A stretch of 64,000 bases of DNA from the NCBI RefSeq assembly GCF_001499995.1, contig NZ_LQIU01000045.1, positions 1-64,000 on the forward strand, read 5' to 3'. The notes under the pieces were generated by a model that was not told the origin of the DNA, ran no database searches, and saw only the letters and a program-made list of their open reading frames with translations. This document shows positions 26,592-35,401 of the stretch, in pieces (positions within the stretch are counted from its first letter, which is position 1; the number at the start of each line of letters is the position of its first letter). The stretch comes from Mycobacterium sp. IS-1496. GTDB taxonomy: Bacteria > Actinomycetota > Actinomycetes > Mycobacteriales > Mycobacteriaceae. The translations under genes and the position numbers were made by a program.

Positions 26592-28004
26592 TTATGTTCG
26601 GATCTGCGGTTTGAGCGCACCGAGGTGCCGTTCGCGCACCACCCCGGTCCACAGCCCGAGTCCGTAGGCGATGTCGTCGAGCCGGCGCAGCAGCACATAG
26701 GTCAGCAACCCGACCTGTTGGGTGTCGTCGTCGGTGGTGCGGCGCCGGGCGGCCCAGTCGACGACGCCGTCGACCACCGCGGCGATCAGCACCGCCTGCC
26801 GGCAGCGACGCGACACCAGCGCCGCCAGCAGAGCGATCGGCCAGTAGTGCCGGCAGATCGCCGACGCCAGTTGCAGCGCCGCCGACCACAGTCCGTGCAC
26901 GGCGATCGCGGCCACCTGCCGGGGCCCGGTCTCCACCGAACGCAACGAATTGGCCACCCGCCGCGCGGTCCAACCGGCGACGAGCACCGACGCGAGGTAA
27001 CCGATACAGCTGCCCATCGCCATCAGCACCCAGGTCACCAACGTCCATCCCGAGATCACCAGGGGCGCGGTCTTGCCCGGATGCCGCACCGACAGCGGCG
27101 CCGCGGACTTGCCGTAGAAGGCCTTGCGCAGGAACCACTCCCCCAGGTCGGTCCGGTGGTCGTGGGCGACCAGGGCGATCGGTTCGTAGCGCAACCGGGC
27201 TCCGGCCTCCACGAGCCGCCAGCACAGGTCGACGTCCTCACCCGAGTGCAGCGTCTCGTCGAAGCCGCCGACCTCCTCGAGCGTGCGCCGCCGGCAGATG
27301 ATCGCGGCGCTCGGCACGTAGGACACCGGACCGTAGGGCACCACGGGCGCTTCCCGGTGCCCCAGATCGAGCGAGGAGCGCACCGCCTCGTACCGCGCCA
27401 CCGGGTTGTCGGCGGTGCCCAGCCCCACGATGCGCGGCGCCACCAACGCCACCGCCGGGTCGCAGAAGTGTCCCAGCAAAGCTTCGAGCCAGCCTCGTCG
27501 GGGGAGGACGTCGGAGTCGAGGAAGGCGACGAAGTCCGTCGAGCACGCCGCGGCGCCGGTGTTGCGGGCAGCCGCGGGCCCTCGGCTGCGGTCGTGCCGG
27601 ATCAGCTGCACATCGCAGTGCACACCGGCCATGTCGCTGGGCTCGACCGGTGTCGCGGACCCGTCGTCGACGACGATGACCCGCAGACCGCGCAACGAAC
27701 CGACGAGGCGCTGTAGTCCGAAGAGGTTGTCGCGCACCGGGATGACGATGGTCACGTCACGGTGCGAGGGGCCGCTCGCGGGGCGTGGGTGGGCGACGGT
27801 GGCGTCGAGCAGGGTGCGGGCCAGCTGGGCGCTCGTCGCGTCGTGCACCTCGAGGCGGCCGCCGCTGAGCATGGTCTGGGCGGCCGGGGCCAGCCGCAGC
27901 AACCGGGTGGGCGACCCGCCGAGCAGCGCCGCACCCTCACCGAGCACCTTGACCCGCCGGTCGACCTGTACGGCAAACCCGTCGGGCAGCCGGGGCCCGG
28001 TCAC
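26592..28004 (-). CDS. mftF: mycofactocin glycosyltransferase MftF
   Basis: 470 residues. A GT2-type glycosyltransferase domain covers about residues 84-310: TIVIPVRDN, VVDDGS, the metal-binding LDSD, and GGFDETLHSGEDVDLCWRL. Hydrophobic helices at about 320-345 and in the C-terminal third indicate membrane association. MftF adds the beta-1,4-glucose chain to the redox cofactor. The GTG start overlaps the mftE stop by four bases (GTGA). Confidence 0.95.
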   Translation of the reverse strand: MTGPRLPDGFAVQVDRRVKVLGEGAALLGGSPTRLLRLAPAAQTMLSGGRLEVHDATSAQLARTLLDATVAHPRPASGPSHRDVTIVIPVRDNLFGLQRLVGSLRGLRVIVVDDGSATPVEPSDMAGVHCDVQLIRHDRSRGPAAARNTGAAACSTDFVAFLDSDVLPRRGWLEALLGHFCDPAVALVAPRIVGLGTADNPVARYEAVRSSLDLGHREAPVVPYGPVSYVPSAAIICRRRTLEEVGGFDETLHSGEDVDLCWRLVEAGARLRYEPIALVAHDHRTDLGEWFLRKAFYGKSAAPLSVRHPGKTAPLVISGWTLVTWVLMAMGSCIGYLASVLVAGWTARRVANSLRSVETGPRQVAAIAVHGLWSAALQLASAICRHYWPIALLAALVSRRCRQAVLIAAVVDGVVDWAARRRTTDDDTQQVGLLTYVLLRRLDDIAYGLGLWTGVVRERHLGALKPQIRT

Positions 28005-28732
28005 CGCAGCATCCCGTTGCGGTCCGGGGCCCAGCGCGTGATCCGGTCGGTGCAGTGCCGCACCATCTCGTCGAACAGTCGTCCGCCGTCGGTGTCGGTG
28101 GCCGTCGTGGGGTCACCGAGCACGCCGACCTCGCTGACCGCCGCGACACCGCCCTGGCGCAGCTGCGGCATCAGGTCGCGCAGCGGTGCCGTGTTGCCGC
28201 GCTCCCAGTGGTCGGTGTGCACGTCGCCGGGCGAGATGTGCAGCATTACGGACGTTTCGGTGTGGCCGGCGTGTGCGTCGGCATTCTCGGCGATGCACGG
28301 GCACCAGGCGACGTCGCGGTCCTCGTAGCGCAGCAGCGCGGTCGCGCCGGCGAGCGCCTCGGTGTTGCCGCCGTGGCCGTTGAGGAACACCACCCGCGAC
28401 GCCCAGTTGGTGGCCGACCTGCCGAATTCGACCAGCAGTAGCCGCAGTGCGGCGGTGCCGATCGAGATGGTGCCGGGGAAACTCTCGTGTTCACCGCTGG
28501 CGCCGTAGCCGATGGCGGGCGCCAGCGACCAGGACGGCGGCAGCGTGCCCGCGACCGCGCGGGCCACCGCGGCGGCGATGCGGGTGTCGGTGTCCAGCGG
28601 AAGGTGAGGTCCATGCTGCTCGGTGGAACCTAGGGGAACCATCAACGCCGTCGACGTGGTGCGCAGCTGCCTCGACGTCGAGTTCCCCAGCTCGCGGGGA
28701 AAAGCCACCCCGCGATGGTAAGCCGAATTCAC
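28001..28732 (-). CDS. mftE: mycofactocin precursor peptide peptidase MftE (creatininase family)
   Basis: 243 residues from GTG 28732 (VNSAYHRG). The creatininase-family metal site is visible in STEQHGPHLPLDTDT and in GHGGNTEAL, with HAGHTETSVML further on. MftE cleaves the modified MftA core to release the Val-Tyr-derived product. The frame extends 25 codons upstream but without family similarity. A 93-bp gap separates it from mftD. Confidence 0.95.
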   Translation of the reverse strand: MNSAYHRGVAFPRELGNSTSRQLRTTSTALMVPLGSTEQHGPHLPLDTDTRIAAAVARAVAGTLPPSWSLAPAIGYGASGEHESFPGTISIGTAALRLLLVEFGRSATNWASRVVFLNGHGGNTEALAGATALLRYEDRDVAWCPCIAENADAHAGHTETSVMLHISPGDVHTDHWERGNTAPLRDLMPQLRQGGVAAVSEVGVLGDPTTATDTDGGRLFDEMVRHCTDRITRWAPDRNGMLR

Positions 28733-28825
28733 CTGGCGTGCGCCGGTTGTTGGTGTACGGGATTGAAAAGATTCCACCCCGGCAGCACCGTCTGCCCCCT
28801 GTGTCACAACAAGTGGCTCAGCCGA

Positions 28826-30019
28826 TCAGTTGTCGTTCCCGGCAGGCAGGCCGAGCGCACGGGTGAACCCGTTGGGCACGAGGATGTCGTCCGGCCCCAG
28901 ATCGTGAATCGAGGCACGTCCGAGCCCCATCAGCGCAGAGTCGATGCCGCCGCGGAGGATGTCCAGGACGTTCTCGACGCCGGCCTGTCCGTTGGCGGCG
29001 AGTCCCCACAGGTAGGCCCGGCCGATCATCACGGCGCGGGCGCCGAGCGCCAGGGCCTTGACGACGTCGCCGCCGCGACGGATACCGCCGTCGAGCAGGA
29101 CCTCGACCTGGTCACCGACGGCGTCGGCGACGGCGGGCAGGCAACGGATGGCGGCCGGCGTGCCGTCGAGGTTGTTGCCGCCGTGATTGGACACCGAGAT
29201 GGCTGAAACACCCGCGTCAACAGCGCGTTTGGCGTCGTCCACCCGCACGATTCCCTTGAGCATGAACGGACCGTCCCACCGCTCGCGCAACCAGGCGATG
29301 TCCTCCCAGGTGGGCGGCGGCGTACCCATCCACTCGCCGTAGGCCTGGAAGAACGGCGGTCCGGGCTCACCGCGGCGGCCCTGGTTGGGGACCCGCAGGT
29401 CGGGCGCGCTCAGCGTCTTGCCGAAGTCCCACAGCCAGCGCGGCTTGGTGAGCACCTCGGGCGACATCCTCAACATCGTCTTGAGGTTCATCTGCTCGGG
29501 GATCTTCGGGCTGCCCCAGTCGCGGCCGTGGGAGAAACTCCAGTCGGTCGTGGCGATCAGCCCGACCGCGCCGGCCTCCTTGGCTCGCTGCGCCCGCTCC
29601 AGGATCGCCTCCCGGCCGCCCAGCCAGTAGATCTGGAAGAACAGCTTGGGGTTGGCGGCGATGACCTCTTCGATCGGCTTGCTGGCGAACGAGGACAACC
29701 CCATCGCGGTGCCGCGAGCGGCCGCCGCGCGGGCCACCGCCACCTCGCCGTCGGGGTCGACGGCCTGCACGCCGGTCGGAGAGATCATGACCGGCATCGA
29801 GATCTCTTGCCCCATCACCGTTGTCGACAGGTCACGCTTCTCGGCGACACCGAGGACGTGCGGGGCGAAGCCGAGCTCGGAGAAGGACTCCACGTTGTCG
29901 GAGACCGTCACGCCCTTCTCGCTGGCGGAGATCAGCGAGGAGTAGACGGACTTGGGCAGCCGCTTCTTCGCCCTCTGCTGGGCGATGGCGACCGTCTCGA
30001 ACCAGGTATCGCGCGCCAT
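28826..30019 (-). CDS. mftD: mycofactocin system FMN-dependent oxidoreductase MftD
   Basis: 397 residues of the L-lactate dehydrogenase / alpha-hydroxyacid oxidase fold. Visible are MISPTGVQAVDPDGEVAVARAAA near the flavin, the catalytic-His segment SNHGGNNLDGTPA, LDGGIRRGGDVVKALALGA and MIGRAYLWGLAANG. MftD oxidatively deaminates the AHDP intermediate to give the redox-active ring of premycofactocin. It starts 2 bp after mftC. Confidence 0.96.
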   Translation of the reverse strand: MARDTWFETVAIAQQRAKKRLPKSVYSSLISASEKGVTVSDNVESFSELGFAPHVLGVAEKRDLSTTVMGQEISMPVMISPTGVQAVDPDGEVAVARAAAARGTAMGLSSFASKPIEEVIAANPKLFFQIYWLGGREAILERAQRAKEAGAVGLIATTDWSFSHGRDWGSPKIPEQMNLKTMLRMSPEVLTKPRWLWDFGKTLSAPDLRVPNQGRRGEPGPPFFQAYGEWMGTPPPTWEDIAWLRERWDGPFMLKGIVRVDDAKRAVDAGVSAISVSNHGGNNLDGTPAAIRCLPAVADAVGDQVEVLLDGGIRRGGDVVKALALGARAVMIGRAYLWGLAANGQAGVENVLDILRGGIDSALMGLGRASIHDLGPDDILVPNGFTRALGLPAGNDN

Positions 30020-30021
30020 GA

Positions 30022-31215
30022 CTACACCGGGCTTTCGTCACACAGCCGAGCGGGCGGCTTGGTCAGCAGTTTCAGCGGGATCGGGCCTTTCTGCTTGGTC
30101 CCGCGCGAGTGGTCGCCGCTGGGCTTGGGCTTGACCCGGTCGAGTTCGAGCGCCGGCGCACCGTAACCCTGCACGCACTCCGGGTCGGGACCGTCGAGCG
30201 GCAGACCGGTGAAGAACTTCGCCGCCATGCACCCGCCGCGGCAGGCGTCGTAGTGCCCGCAGCCGCTGCAGGCACCCGCCGACTGCGGTTCACGCAGTTC
30301 GCGAAACAGTTCGGAGTTCTGCCAGACGTTCTTGAACCCGTTGTCCGACAAGATGTTTCCGGCCAGGAACTTGTCGTGGATGGCGAACGGGCAGGCGTAC
30401 ACGTCGCCCACCGGGTCGATCAGGCAGACCACGCGTCCGGCGCCGCAGAGGTTCAGCCCGGCCAGCGCACCCGGCTCACCCAGCCCGGAGAGGTGGAAGA
30501 ACGAATCGCCGGTGAGCACCCGCTCACCCTTGGCCACCAGCCAGTTGTAGAGCTGCACCTGCTGTTCGGCGGTGGGGTGCAGATCGTCCCACACGTCGGC
30601 GCCACGGCCGGAGGGACGCAACCTGGTGATGCGCAGCGTGGCGCCGTACCGGCTCGCCAGCGCCGCGAAGTCGTCGAGCTGGCCGACGTTGTGCCGGGTG
30701 ACCACGACGGAGATCTTGGCGTCCTTGAACCCCGCGGCGGCGAGGTTCTCCAGGGCGCGCTCGGCCATCGCGAAGGAGCCGGGGCCGCGGACCGCGTCGT
30801 TGATCTCCGCGGTCGCGCCGTCGAGGGAGATCTGGACGTCGACGTAGTCGCTGGCGGCCAGCTTGGCGGCGACCTCCGGGGTGATGCGCACACCGTTGGT
30901 GGAGAACTTCACCCCGACGTGGTGGGCGGTCGCATAGTCGACCAGCTCCCAGAAGTCCGGCCGCACGGTGGGTTCCCCGCCACCGATGTTGACGTAGAAC
31001 ACCTGCATACGTTCGAGCTCGTCGATGATGTCCTTGCACTGCTGCGTGGACAGCTCGCGCGGATCGCGTTTGCCCGACGAGGACAGGCAGTGCACGCAGG
31101 CCAGGTTGCAGGCGTAGGTGAGTTCCCACGTGAGACAGATCGGCGCGTCGAGGCCGTGCTCGAACTGCTCGACCAGGCGCGGCACGGGCGCTGCGCCCGG
31201 AACGACGGAAGTCAT
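30022..31215 (-). CDS. mftC: mycofactocin radical SAM maturase MftC
   Basis: 397 residues. The radical-SAM cluster motif is Cys36-x3-Cys40-x2-Cys43 (CNLACVHC), followed by NIGGGEPTVRPDF and a C-terminal SPASM domain with several cysteines (CSGCGHYDACRGGC). It decarboxylates and crosslinks the C-terminal Val-Tyr of MftA. ATG 31215 overlaps the mftB stop (ATGA). Confidence 0.97.
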   Translation of the reverse strand: MTSVVPGAAPVPRLVEQFEHGLDAPICLTWELTYACNLACVHCLSSSGKRDPRELSTQQCKDIIDELERMQVFYVNIGGGEPTVRPDFWELVDYATAHHVGVKFSTNGVRITPEVAAKLAASDYVDVQISLDGATAEINDAVRGPGSFAMAERALENLAAAGFKDAKISVVVTRHNVGQLDDFAALASRYGATLRITRLRPSGRGADVWDDLHPTAEQQVQLYNWLVAKGERVLTGDSFFHLSGLGEPGALAGLNLCGAGRVVCLIDPVGDVYACPFAIHDKFLAGNILSDNGFKNVWQNSELFRELREPQSAGACSGCGHYDACRGGCMAAKFFTGLPLDGPDPECVQGYGAPALELDRVKPKPSGDHSRGTKQKGPIPLKLLTKPPARLCDESPV

Positions 31216-31505
31216 GATGCGGGTTTCTCCTCGCAGACGAGCATCTTGGATTGGACGAGCACGCCGAGGGCGTGCAGGTACGGCGCCTGTTGCGCGTCGT
31301 CGACACCCGCTGCGCGGCAAGCGGAACGGGCGTCGCGGTGATCGGCCAGGGAGTTCACCACGTCGACGATCGTGCGGTTCTTCAGGAACGACAGCTTGCG
31401 GGTCCCGAAGTGGTACAGCAGCGCCCCGAACGGTTCGGGTCGCACCGCCACCTGATGGTGCAGCCGCCACCGCAGATCGGGGTCGAACGCAACAGGCGCC
31501 GTCAC
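31212..31505 (-). CDS. mftB: mycofactocin precursor-binding chaperone MftB
   Basis: 97 residues, a RiPP recognition element of the PqqD-like winged fold (LHHQVAVRPEPFGALLYHFG, LSFLKNRTIVDVVNSL). It binds the MftA leader and presents it to MftC. GTG 31505 is 2 bp after the mftA stop; a longer start would run into mftA. Its stop overlaps mftC. Confidence 0.95.
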   Translation of the reverse strand: MTAPVAFDPDLRWRLHHQVAVRPEPFGALLYHFGTRKLSFLKNRTIVDVVNSLADHRDARSACRAAGVDDAQQAPYLHALGVLVQSKMLVCEEKPAS

Positions 31506-31507
31506 GG

Positions 31508-31603
31508 TCAGTAGACCCCGCACATCCCGTCGATCGAGACCTCTTCGACCAGCGTCTCGGTGACCAGTTCGGTGTCGGCTTCAACGTGCTGATTGGGCTC
31601 CAT
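31508..31603 (-). CDS. mftA: mycofactocin precursor peptide MftA
   Basis: 31 residues, too short for many gene finders. The leader is acidic (HVEADTELVTETLVEEV) and the C-terminal core is the diagnostic IDGMCGVY, whose last Val-Tyr is converted into the redox cofactor. ATG 31603 has GAAAGG eight bases upstream. First gene of the mftABCDEFG operon. Confidence 0.97.
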   Translation of the reverse strand: MEPNQHVEADTELVTETLVEEVSIDGMCGVY

Positions 31604-31627
31604 GAGCACTGCCTTTCGTCGCGTAGG

Positions 31628-31675
31628 GTCACTGAGATGTGACCTAGGTCGCCTAGGATATGGCATCGAGTGCCA
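31628..31675. promoter_or_regulatory. divergent mftA/mftR promoters with nested palindromes (candidate MftR operator)
   Basis: Within 48 bp there are GTCAC-N6-GTGAC (31628-31643), the perfect 10-bp palindrome GACCTAGGTC (31641-31650), CCTAGG-TCG-CCTAGG (31643-31657) and TGGCA-N5-TGCCA (31661-31675). TATCCT on the minus strand (31655-31660) fits a -10 for mftA and TAGGAT on the plus strand (31654-31659) a -10 for mftR, so the palindromes sit on both start sites. Confidence 0.6.
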
Positions 31676-31696
31676 GAACGGAAGGGGTGGATTGTC

Positions 31697-32296
31697 ATGC
31701 GGCAGGACTCCGCCCCTCGCGTGGGCCGGCGTCGCTCCACCACCCAGGACCACATCGCCGACGTCGCGCTCGAACTGTTCGCCGCGCGTGGGTTCGACGA
31801 GGTCAGCGTCGAGGACGTGGCCGCCGCCGCGGGGATTGCCCGGCGCACGCTGTTCCGCTACTACTCGTCCAAGAACGCGATCCCCTGGGGCGACTTCGAC
31901 GCGCACCTCGAGCACATGCAGCACCTGTTCGACGATCTCGACCCCGCCGTCCCCGTCGACGAAGCGCTGCGGGCCGCGCTGCTGGCGTTCAACAGGTTCG
32001 ACGCCGCGGAGACCGCCAGGCACCGCCAGCGGATGCGCGTCATTCTGCAAACCGATGCGCTGCAAGCGTATTCGATGACCATGTACGCCGGCTGGCGGGC
32101 CGTGATCGCCCGCTTCGTGGCCGGCCGGATCGGGGGCAAGGCCCAGGATCTCGTGCCGCAGACGGTGGCGTGGACGATGCTCGGGGTGGCGCTGTCGGCC
32201 TACGAGCAGTGGCTGGCCGACGAGGCGGTGTCGCTGGCGCAGGCGCTCGGCGACGCGTTCGACACCGTACGCGACGGACTGCGCGCGCTGCATTGA
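31697..32296 (+). CDS. mftR: mycofactocin system TetR regulator MftR
   Basis: 199 residues. TetR helix-turn-helix (IADVALELFAARGFDEVSVEDVAAAAGIARRTLFRYYSSKNAI) with the SSKNAIPWGDFD segment that marks the mycofactocin-associated branch. ATG 31697 with GAAGGGG upstream is chosen over the in-frame start at 31670, which lies in the palindrome region. It is divergent from mftA and is known in mycobacteria as the repressor of the mft operon. Confidence 0.93.
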   Translation: MRQDSAPRVGRRRSTTQDHIADVALELFAARGFDEVSVEDVAAAAGIARRTLFRYYSSKNAIPWGDFDAHLEHMQHLFDDLDPAVPVDEALRAALLAFNRFDAAETARHRQRMRVILQTDALQAYSMTMYAGWRAVIARFVAGRIGGKAQDLVPQTVAWTMLGVALSAYEQWLADEAVSLAQALGDAFDTVRDGLRALH

Positions 32297-32341
32297 CCCG
32301 AAGGGCGTCGGAGTTCGGCGCGCAACGGCGACGATGAGGGT

Positions 32342-32860
32342 GTGAGCGGCGAACCTGACGGTGCGGACGCTCCGCGGGCCCTGCTGGCGCTCTATGACGA
32401 CGCCCTGCCAACGGTGTACGGCTACTTCGTCAGGCGTTGTCCGGACCGCGGAACCGCCGAGGACCTGACGTCGGAGACCTTCCTGGCGGCGATGGACGCT
32501 GCCCGGCGGGGCACCTCCGCGCCGATCAGCGTGCCGTGGCTGATCGGGGTGGCGCGGCACAAGCTGGCCGACCACTACCGGCGCAGGCACGATCGGCACG
32601 CCGTTCCGGTCGCCGATGTGCCCGAACCCGGTGAGCCCGTCGACGGCTGGGACGCCGAACTGGACCGGATCATCGCCGAGAGCGTGCTGGCGCGACTGCC
32701 CGAACACCATCGGATGGTGCTCGCGCTGCGCTACCTCGACGGCTGCTCGGTCCCCGAATGCGCCGAGTTGATCGGCCGGACGGTGCACGCCACCGAGGCG
32801 CTGCTGGTGCGGGCCCGCCGTGCATTCCGCTCGCACTACCCGGAAGGAGGCACGCCGTGA
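32342..32860 (+). CDS. ECF RNA polymerase sigma factor
   Basis: 172 residues. Region 2 covers about residues 13-80 (YGYFVRRCPDRGTAEDLTSETFLAA ... WLIGVARHKLADHYRR) and region 4 about 112-168 (LARLPEHHRMVLALRYLDGCSVPECAELIGRTVHATEALLVRARRAF). The GTG start is supported by its fit to the family. Its stop overlaps the start of the VOC-domain gene (GTGA), so the two are translated together. No classical zinc anti-sigma gene is adjacent; the downstream protein may fill that role. Confidence 0.93.
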   Translation: MSGEPDGADAPRALLALYDDALPTVYGYFVRRCPDRGTAEDLTSETFLAAMDAARRGTSAPISVPWLIGVARHKLADHYRRRHDRHAVPVADVPEPGEPVDGWDAELDRIIAESVLARLPEHHRMVLALRYLDGCSVPECAELIGRTVHATEALLVRARRAFRSHYPEGGTP

Positions 32861-34110
32861 ACGACCACACGGACCCGCTGTGGGTTCTGCACGGTGACGA
32901 GCTTCCGGTCCAGCCCGACCCGGCGTTCGCGGCGCGGCTGCGCGCCCGCCTGGAGTCGGCGCTCAGATTGCCCGATCACACCGAAGGAGTCGAGATGAGT
33001 GGAACCGATACCGCGCTGGCCGCCGTCACCCGCCCGGCCGCGCTGCCCTACCTGGCCGTGGCAGATGCCCGGGCGGCCATCGACTGGTACGCCGAGGCGT
33101 TCGGCGCGACGCTGGCCGGTGAACCGATCGTGATGGACGACGGCCGCATCGGCCACGCGGAACTCACGCTGTCCGGTGGCATGCTCTACCTGGCCGACGA
33201 GTTTCCCGAACTCGGCGTGAAAGCGCCTGCGGCCGAGCATGTCTCGGTGAGCCTGATGCTGCAGGTGACCGACACCGACGCGGCGTTGCGCCGGGCCCAC
33301 GAGCGGGGCGCGCGTGTGCAGCGGGAACCGTACGAGGCGCACGGGTCCCGCACCGCGGTGATCGTCGACCCGTTCGGACACCGCTGGATGCTGTCCGGGC
33401 CGGCCACCGGGGCGGGCTCGCCGATCCGGCACGGCGACGTCGGGTACGTGTCGCTGTGGACGCGCGACGCCGAACGGGCCGCCGCGTTCTACGGCCACGT
33501 GCTGGGGTGGATCTACGATCCGGCCAGCCGCCAGGTCACCAACACCGACCTGCCCACCGGGATCTTCGCCGGCGACGGACCCGCCACGCTGTTCTGCTGC
33601 TATGCGGTCGACGATCTCGACGGCGCACGGCAGGCGATCGTCGCCGCAGGCGGAACACCCGGCGCGACAACCGAACACGACTTCGGCACCACACTCGACG
33701 CCACCGATCCGCTCGGCCGCGCGTTCGCGGTGTTCACGCCGTCACGGCCGACACCGCGGCCCGCGCTCAACGGCACCGGTCCCGGCGAACTGTCCTACCT
33801 CACCCACGAGGTGCCCGACTCCGCGCTGTTCCGGGAGTTCTACGGCCGGGTGCTGTCGTGGACCTTCGAATCGGGCCGGGTCGACGACGGCTGGCAGGTC
33901 GAGAACGCCCAGCCGATGACGGGGATCGCGGGCGGCAGCGCGCGTGCGTCGACCGTGCCGATGTGGACGGTCGCCGACATCGACGACGCGGTGCGCCGGG
34001 TCAGGGAGGCGGGCGGTTCGGTGCTGCAGGAACCCAACCGCCAGCCCTACGGCGTGATGGCCGAATGCGTCGACGATCAGGGCGCCCGGTTCTACCTCGG
34101 CGAGTTCTGA
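32857..34110 (+). CDS. three-domain VOC (glyoxalase/bleomycin-resistance) protein coupled to an ECF sigma factor
   Basis: 417 residues. The first 45 residues (PLWVLHGDELPVQPDPAFAARLRARLESAL) look like the N-terminus of sigma-associated proteins. Then come three VOC-type modules: about 55-180 (PYLAVADARAAIDWYAEAFGA ... DPFGHRWML), 190-300 (GYVSLWTRDAERAAAFYGHVLGW ... DPLGRAFAVF) and 310-417 (LTHEVPDSALFREFYGRVLSW ... DQGARFYLGEF). GTG 32857 has an excellent GGAAGGAGG site and overlaps the sigma stop. Substrate unknown; a metal-dependent small-molecule binder or sensor is plausible. Confidence 0.88.
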   Translation: MNDHTDPLWVLHGDELPVQPDPAFAARLRARLESALRLPDHTEGVEMSGTDTALAAVTRPAALPYLAVADARAAIDWYAEAFGATLAGEPIVMDDGRIGHAELTLSGGMLYLADEFPELGVKAPAAEHVSVSLMLQVTDTDAALRRAHERGARVQREPYEAHGSRTAVIVDPFGHRWMLSGPATGAGSPIRHGDVGYVSLWTRDAERAAAFYGHVLGWIYDPASRQVTNTDLPTGIFAGDGPATLFCCYAVDDLDGARQAIVAAGGTPGATTEHDFGTTLDATDPLGRAFAVFTPSRPTPRPALNGTGPGELSYLTHEVPDSALFREFYGRVLSWTFESGRVDDGWQVENAQPMTGIAGGSARASTVPMWTVADIDDAVRRVREAGGSVLQEPNRQPYGVMAECVDDQGARFYLGEF

Positions 34111-34116
34111 CGCGAT

Positions 34117-34159
34117 TTCGGCGCGCTTACGTACGCTCAGCGCACGTGAGCGCGCCGAA
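34117..34159. terminator. strong bidirectional hairpin terminator
   Basis: A 16-bp stem, TTCGGCGCGCTTACGT with ACGTGAGCGCGCCGAA, contains a single T-G wobble and has an 11-nt loop. It lies between the convergent VOC-protein and ferredoxin-reductase genes, 6 and 8 bp from their stops. Confidence 0.88.
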
Positions 34160-34167
34160 GTCGCCGG

Positions 34168-35343
34168 CTAGCCGAGAACGTCGGCGATCGGCGCGCCCTT
34201 GGCGATCTTGTTGCGGGTCTTCATCACCTTGCCGGGCATCCCGCCGCCGACCACGCCGGCCACCACGCCGTCGCGTTCGTAGTACGCCAGGAACTTGCGG
34301 CCGTCGTCTTCGACGATGTGCACGGTGTCGTCGGCCTCCGGCTCGCCGAGGCACTGGATCTTCACGTCGTACTGGTCACTCCAGAAGTACGGCACCGAGA
34401 CCACGCCCGGGACGTCCTGGCCGAGCATCGCGGGCACCATTACCCGCGCCTGGTCGGCGACGTTGCTCCAATGTTCCACGCGCACTTGGTTGCCGACGGT
34501 GTCGAGCCACGACGCGACGTCGCCGATCGCCCACACGTGCGGTGCGCTGGAGCGGCCCTCGGCGTCGCACACCACGCCGTTGTCCAGCGTGATGCCGCTG
34601 CCGTCGAGCCAGTCGGTGGCCGGGCGTGAACCGATGCCGACCACGACGAGGTCGGCCTCGACCTCGGTGCCGTCGGACAAGACGACCGACTGCACCCGGT
34701 CCTGCCCCTTGACCTCGGCCACACCGACACCGCAGCGCACGTCGACACCTTCGGCGCGGTGCAACCGGGCGACCAGTTCGCCGATCTGCTGACCGAGCAC
34801 CGATGCCAGCGGCGCGGGCTGCGGTTCGACCAGAACCACCTCGACGTCGAGTTTGCGCAGGCTCGCGGCGACCTCGCAGCCGATGAACCCGGCGCCGATC
34901 ACCACCGCGCGCCGCGCCGAACCGGCCTCCTCGCGCAGCTTGAGGCTCTCGTCGAAGTTGCGCAGGACGTGGATGCCGGTGAGGTCGGGGAACGTCGGGA
35001 TCCGCTTGGGCACCAGCCCCGTCGCGATCACCAGCTCCTCGTAGCCGATCTCGCGCCCGTCGGTCAGCGTGATCGTCTTGCCGACGGTGTCCAGGGTGGC
35101 CGCACCGGCGCCGAGCAGCACCGTGATGTCGTTCTCCTGGTAGAACTCGGCGGGCTTGAGCGTGACGTCGTCGGTCTCGCTGCGCAGCACTTCCTTGGAC
35201 AGCGGCGGCCGGTCGTACGGCAGATGGTCCTCGTCGCTGACGATGGTGACCGGGCCGGGATACTCCGAACGCCGCAGCTGCTCGGCGGTGCGGGCCGCTG
35301 CGAGACCGCCGCCGACGATGACGATGCCACCTGAAGTACTCAC
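34168..35343 (-). CDS. NAD(P)/FAD-dependent oxidoreductase (ferredoxin reductase type)
   Basis: 391 residues from GTG 35343. FAD motif IVIVGGGLAAARTAE at the N-terminus, PYDRPPLSKEVL, NAD-binding VVIGAGFIGCEVAASLRK in the middle, and WAIGDVASW for the FAD ribityl side. This is the putidaredoxin-reductase/BphA4 class that feeds ferredoxins of P450s and dioxygenases; the two P450s in this window are possible clients. It corresponds by class and position to Rv0688 of M. tuberculosis. Confidence 0.9.
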   Translation of the reverse strand: MSTSGGIVIVGGGLAAARTAEQLRRSEYPGPVTIVSDEDHLPYDRPPLSKEVLRSETDDVTLKPAEFYQENDITVLLGAGAATLDTVGKTITLTDGREIGYEELVIATGLVPKRIPTFPDLTGIHVLRNFDESLKLREEAGSARRAVVIGAGFIGCEVAASLRKLDVEVVLVEPQPAPLASVLGQQIGELVARLHRAEGVDVRCGVGVAEVKGQDRVQSVVLSDGTEVEADLVVVGIGSRPATDWLDGSGITLDNGVVCDAEGRSSAPHVWAIGDVASWLDTVGNQVRVEHWSNVADQARVMVPAMLGQDVPGVVSVPYFWSDQYDVKIQCLGEPEADDTVHIVEDDGRKFLAYYERDGVVAGVVGGGMPGKVMKTRNKIAKGAPIADVLG

Positions 35344-35401
35344 GTGGTGGTTGTACACGATGGGTCGCCGGATCGGTACGCCACCCTGTGATTCGGGTAA
35401 C

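Noticed and set aside
26584..27225. N-terminal extension of mftG to 696 residues
   Set aside because: It overlaps mftF in another frame and has no similarity to GMC oxidoreductases; the FAD motif begins just after TTG 26583.
31604..32836. Long minus-strand frame upstream of mftA giving a 442-residue product
   Set aside because: It is antisense to mftR and the sigma factor gene. Only the last 31 residues, ending IDGMCGVY, are the real MftA.
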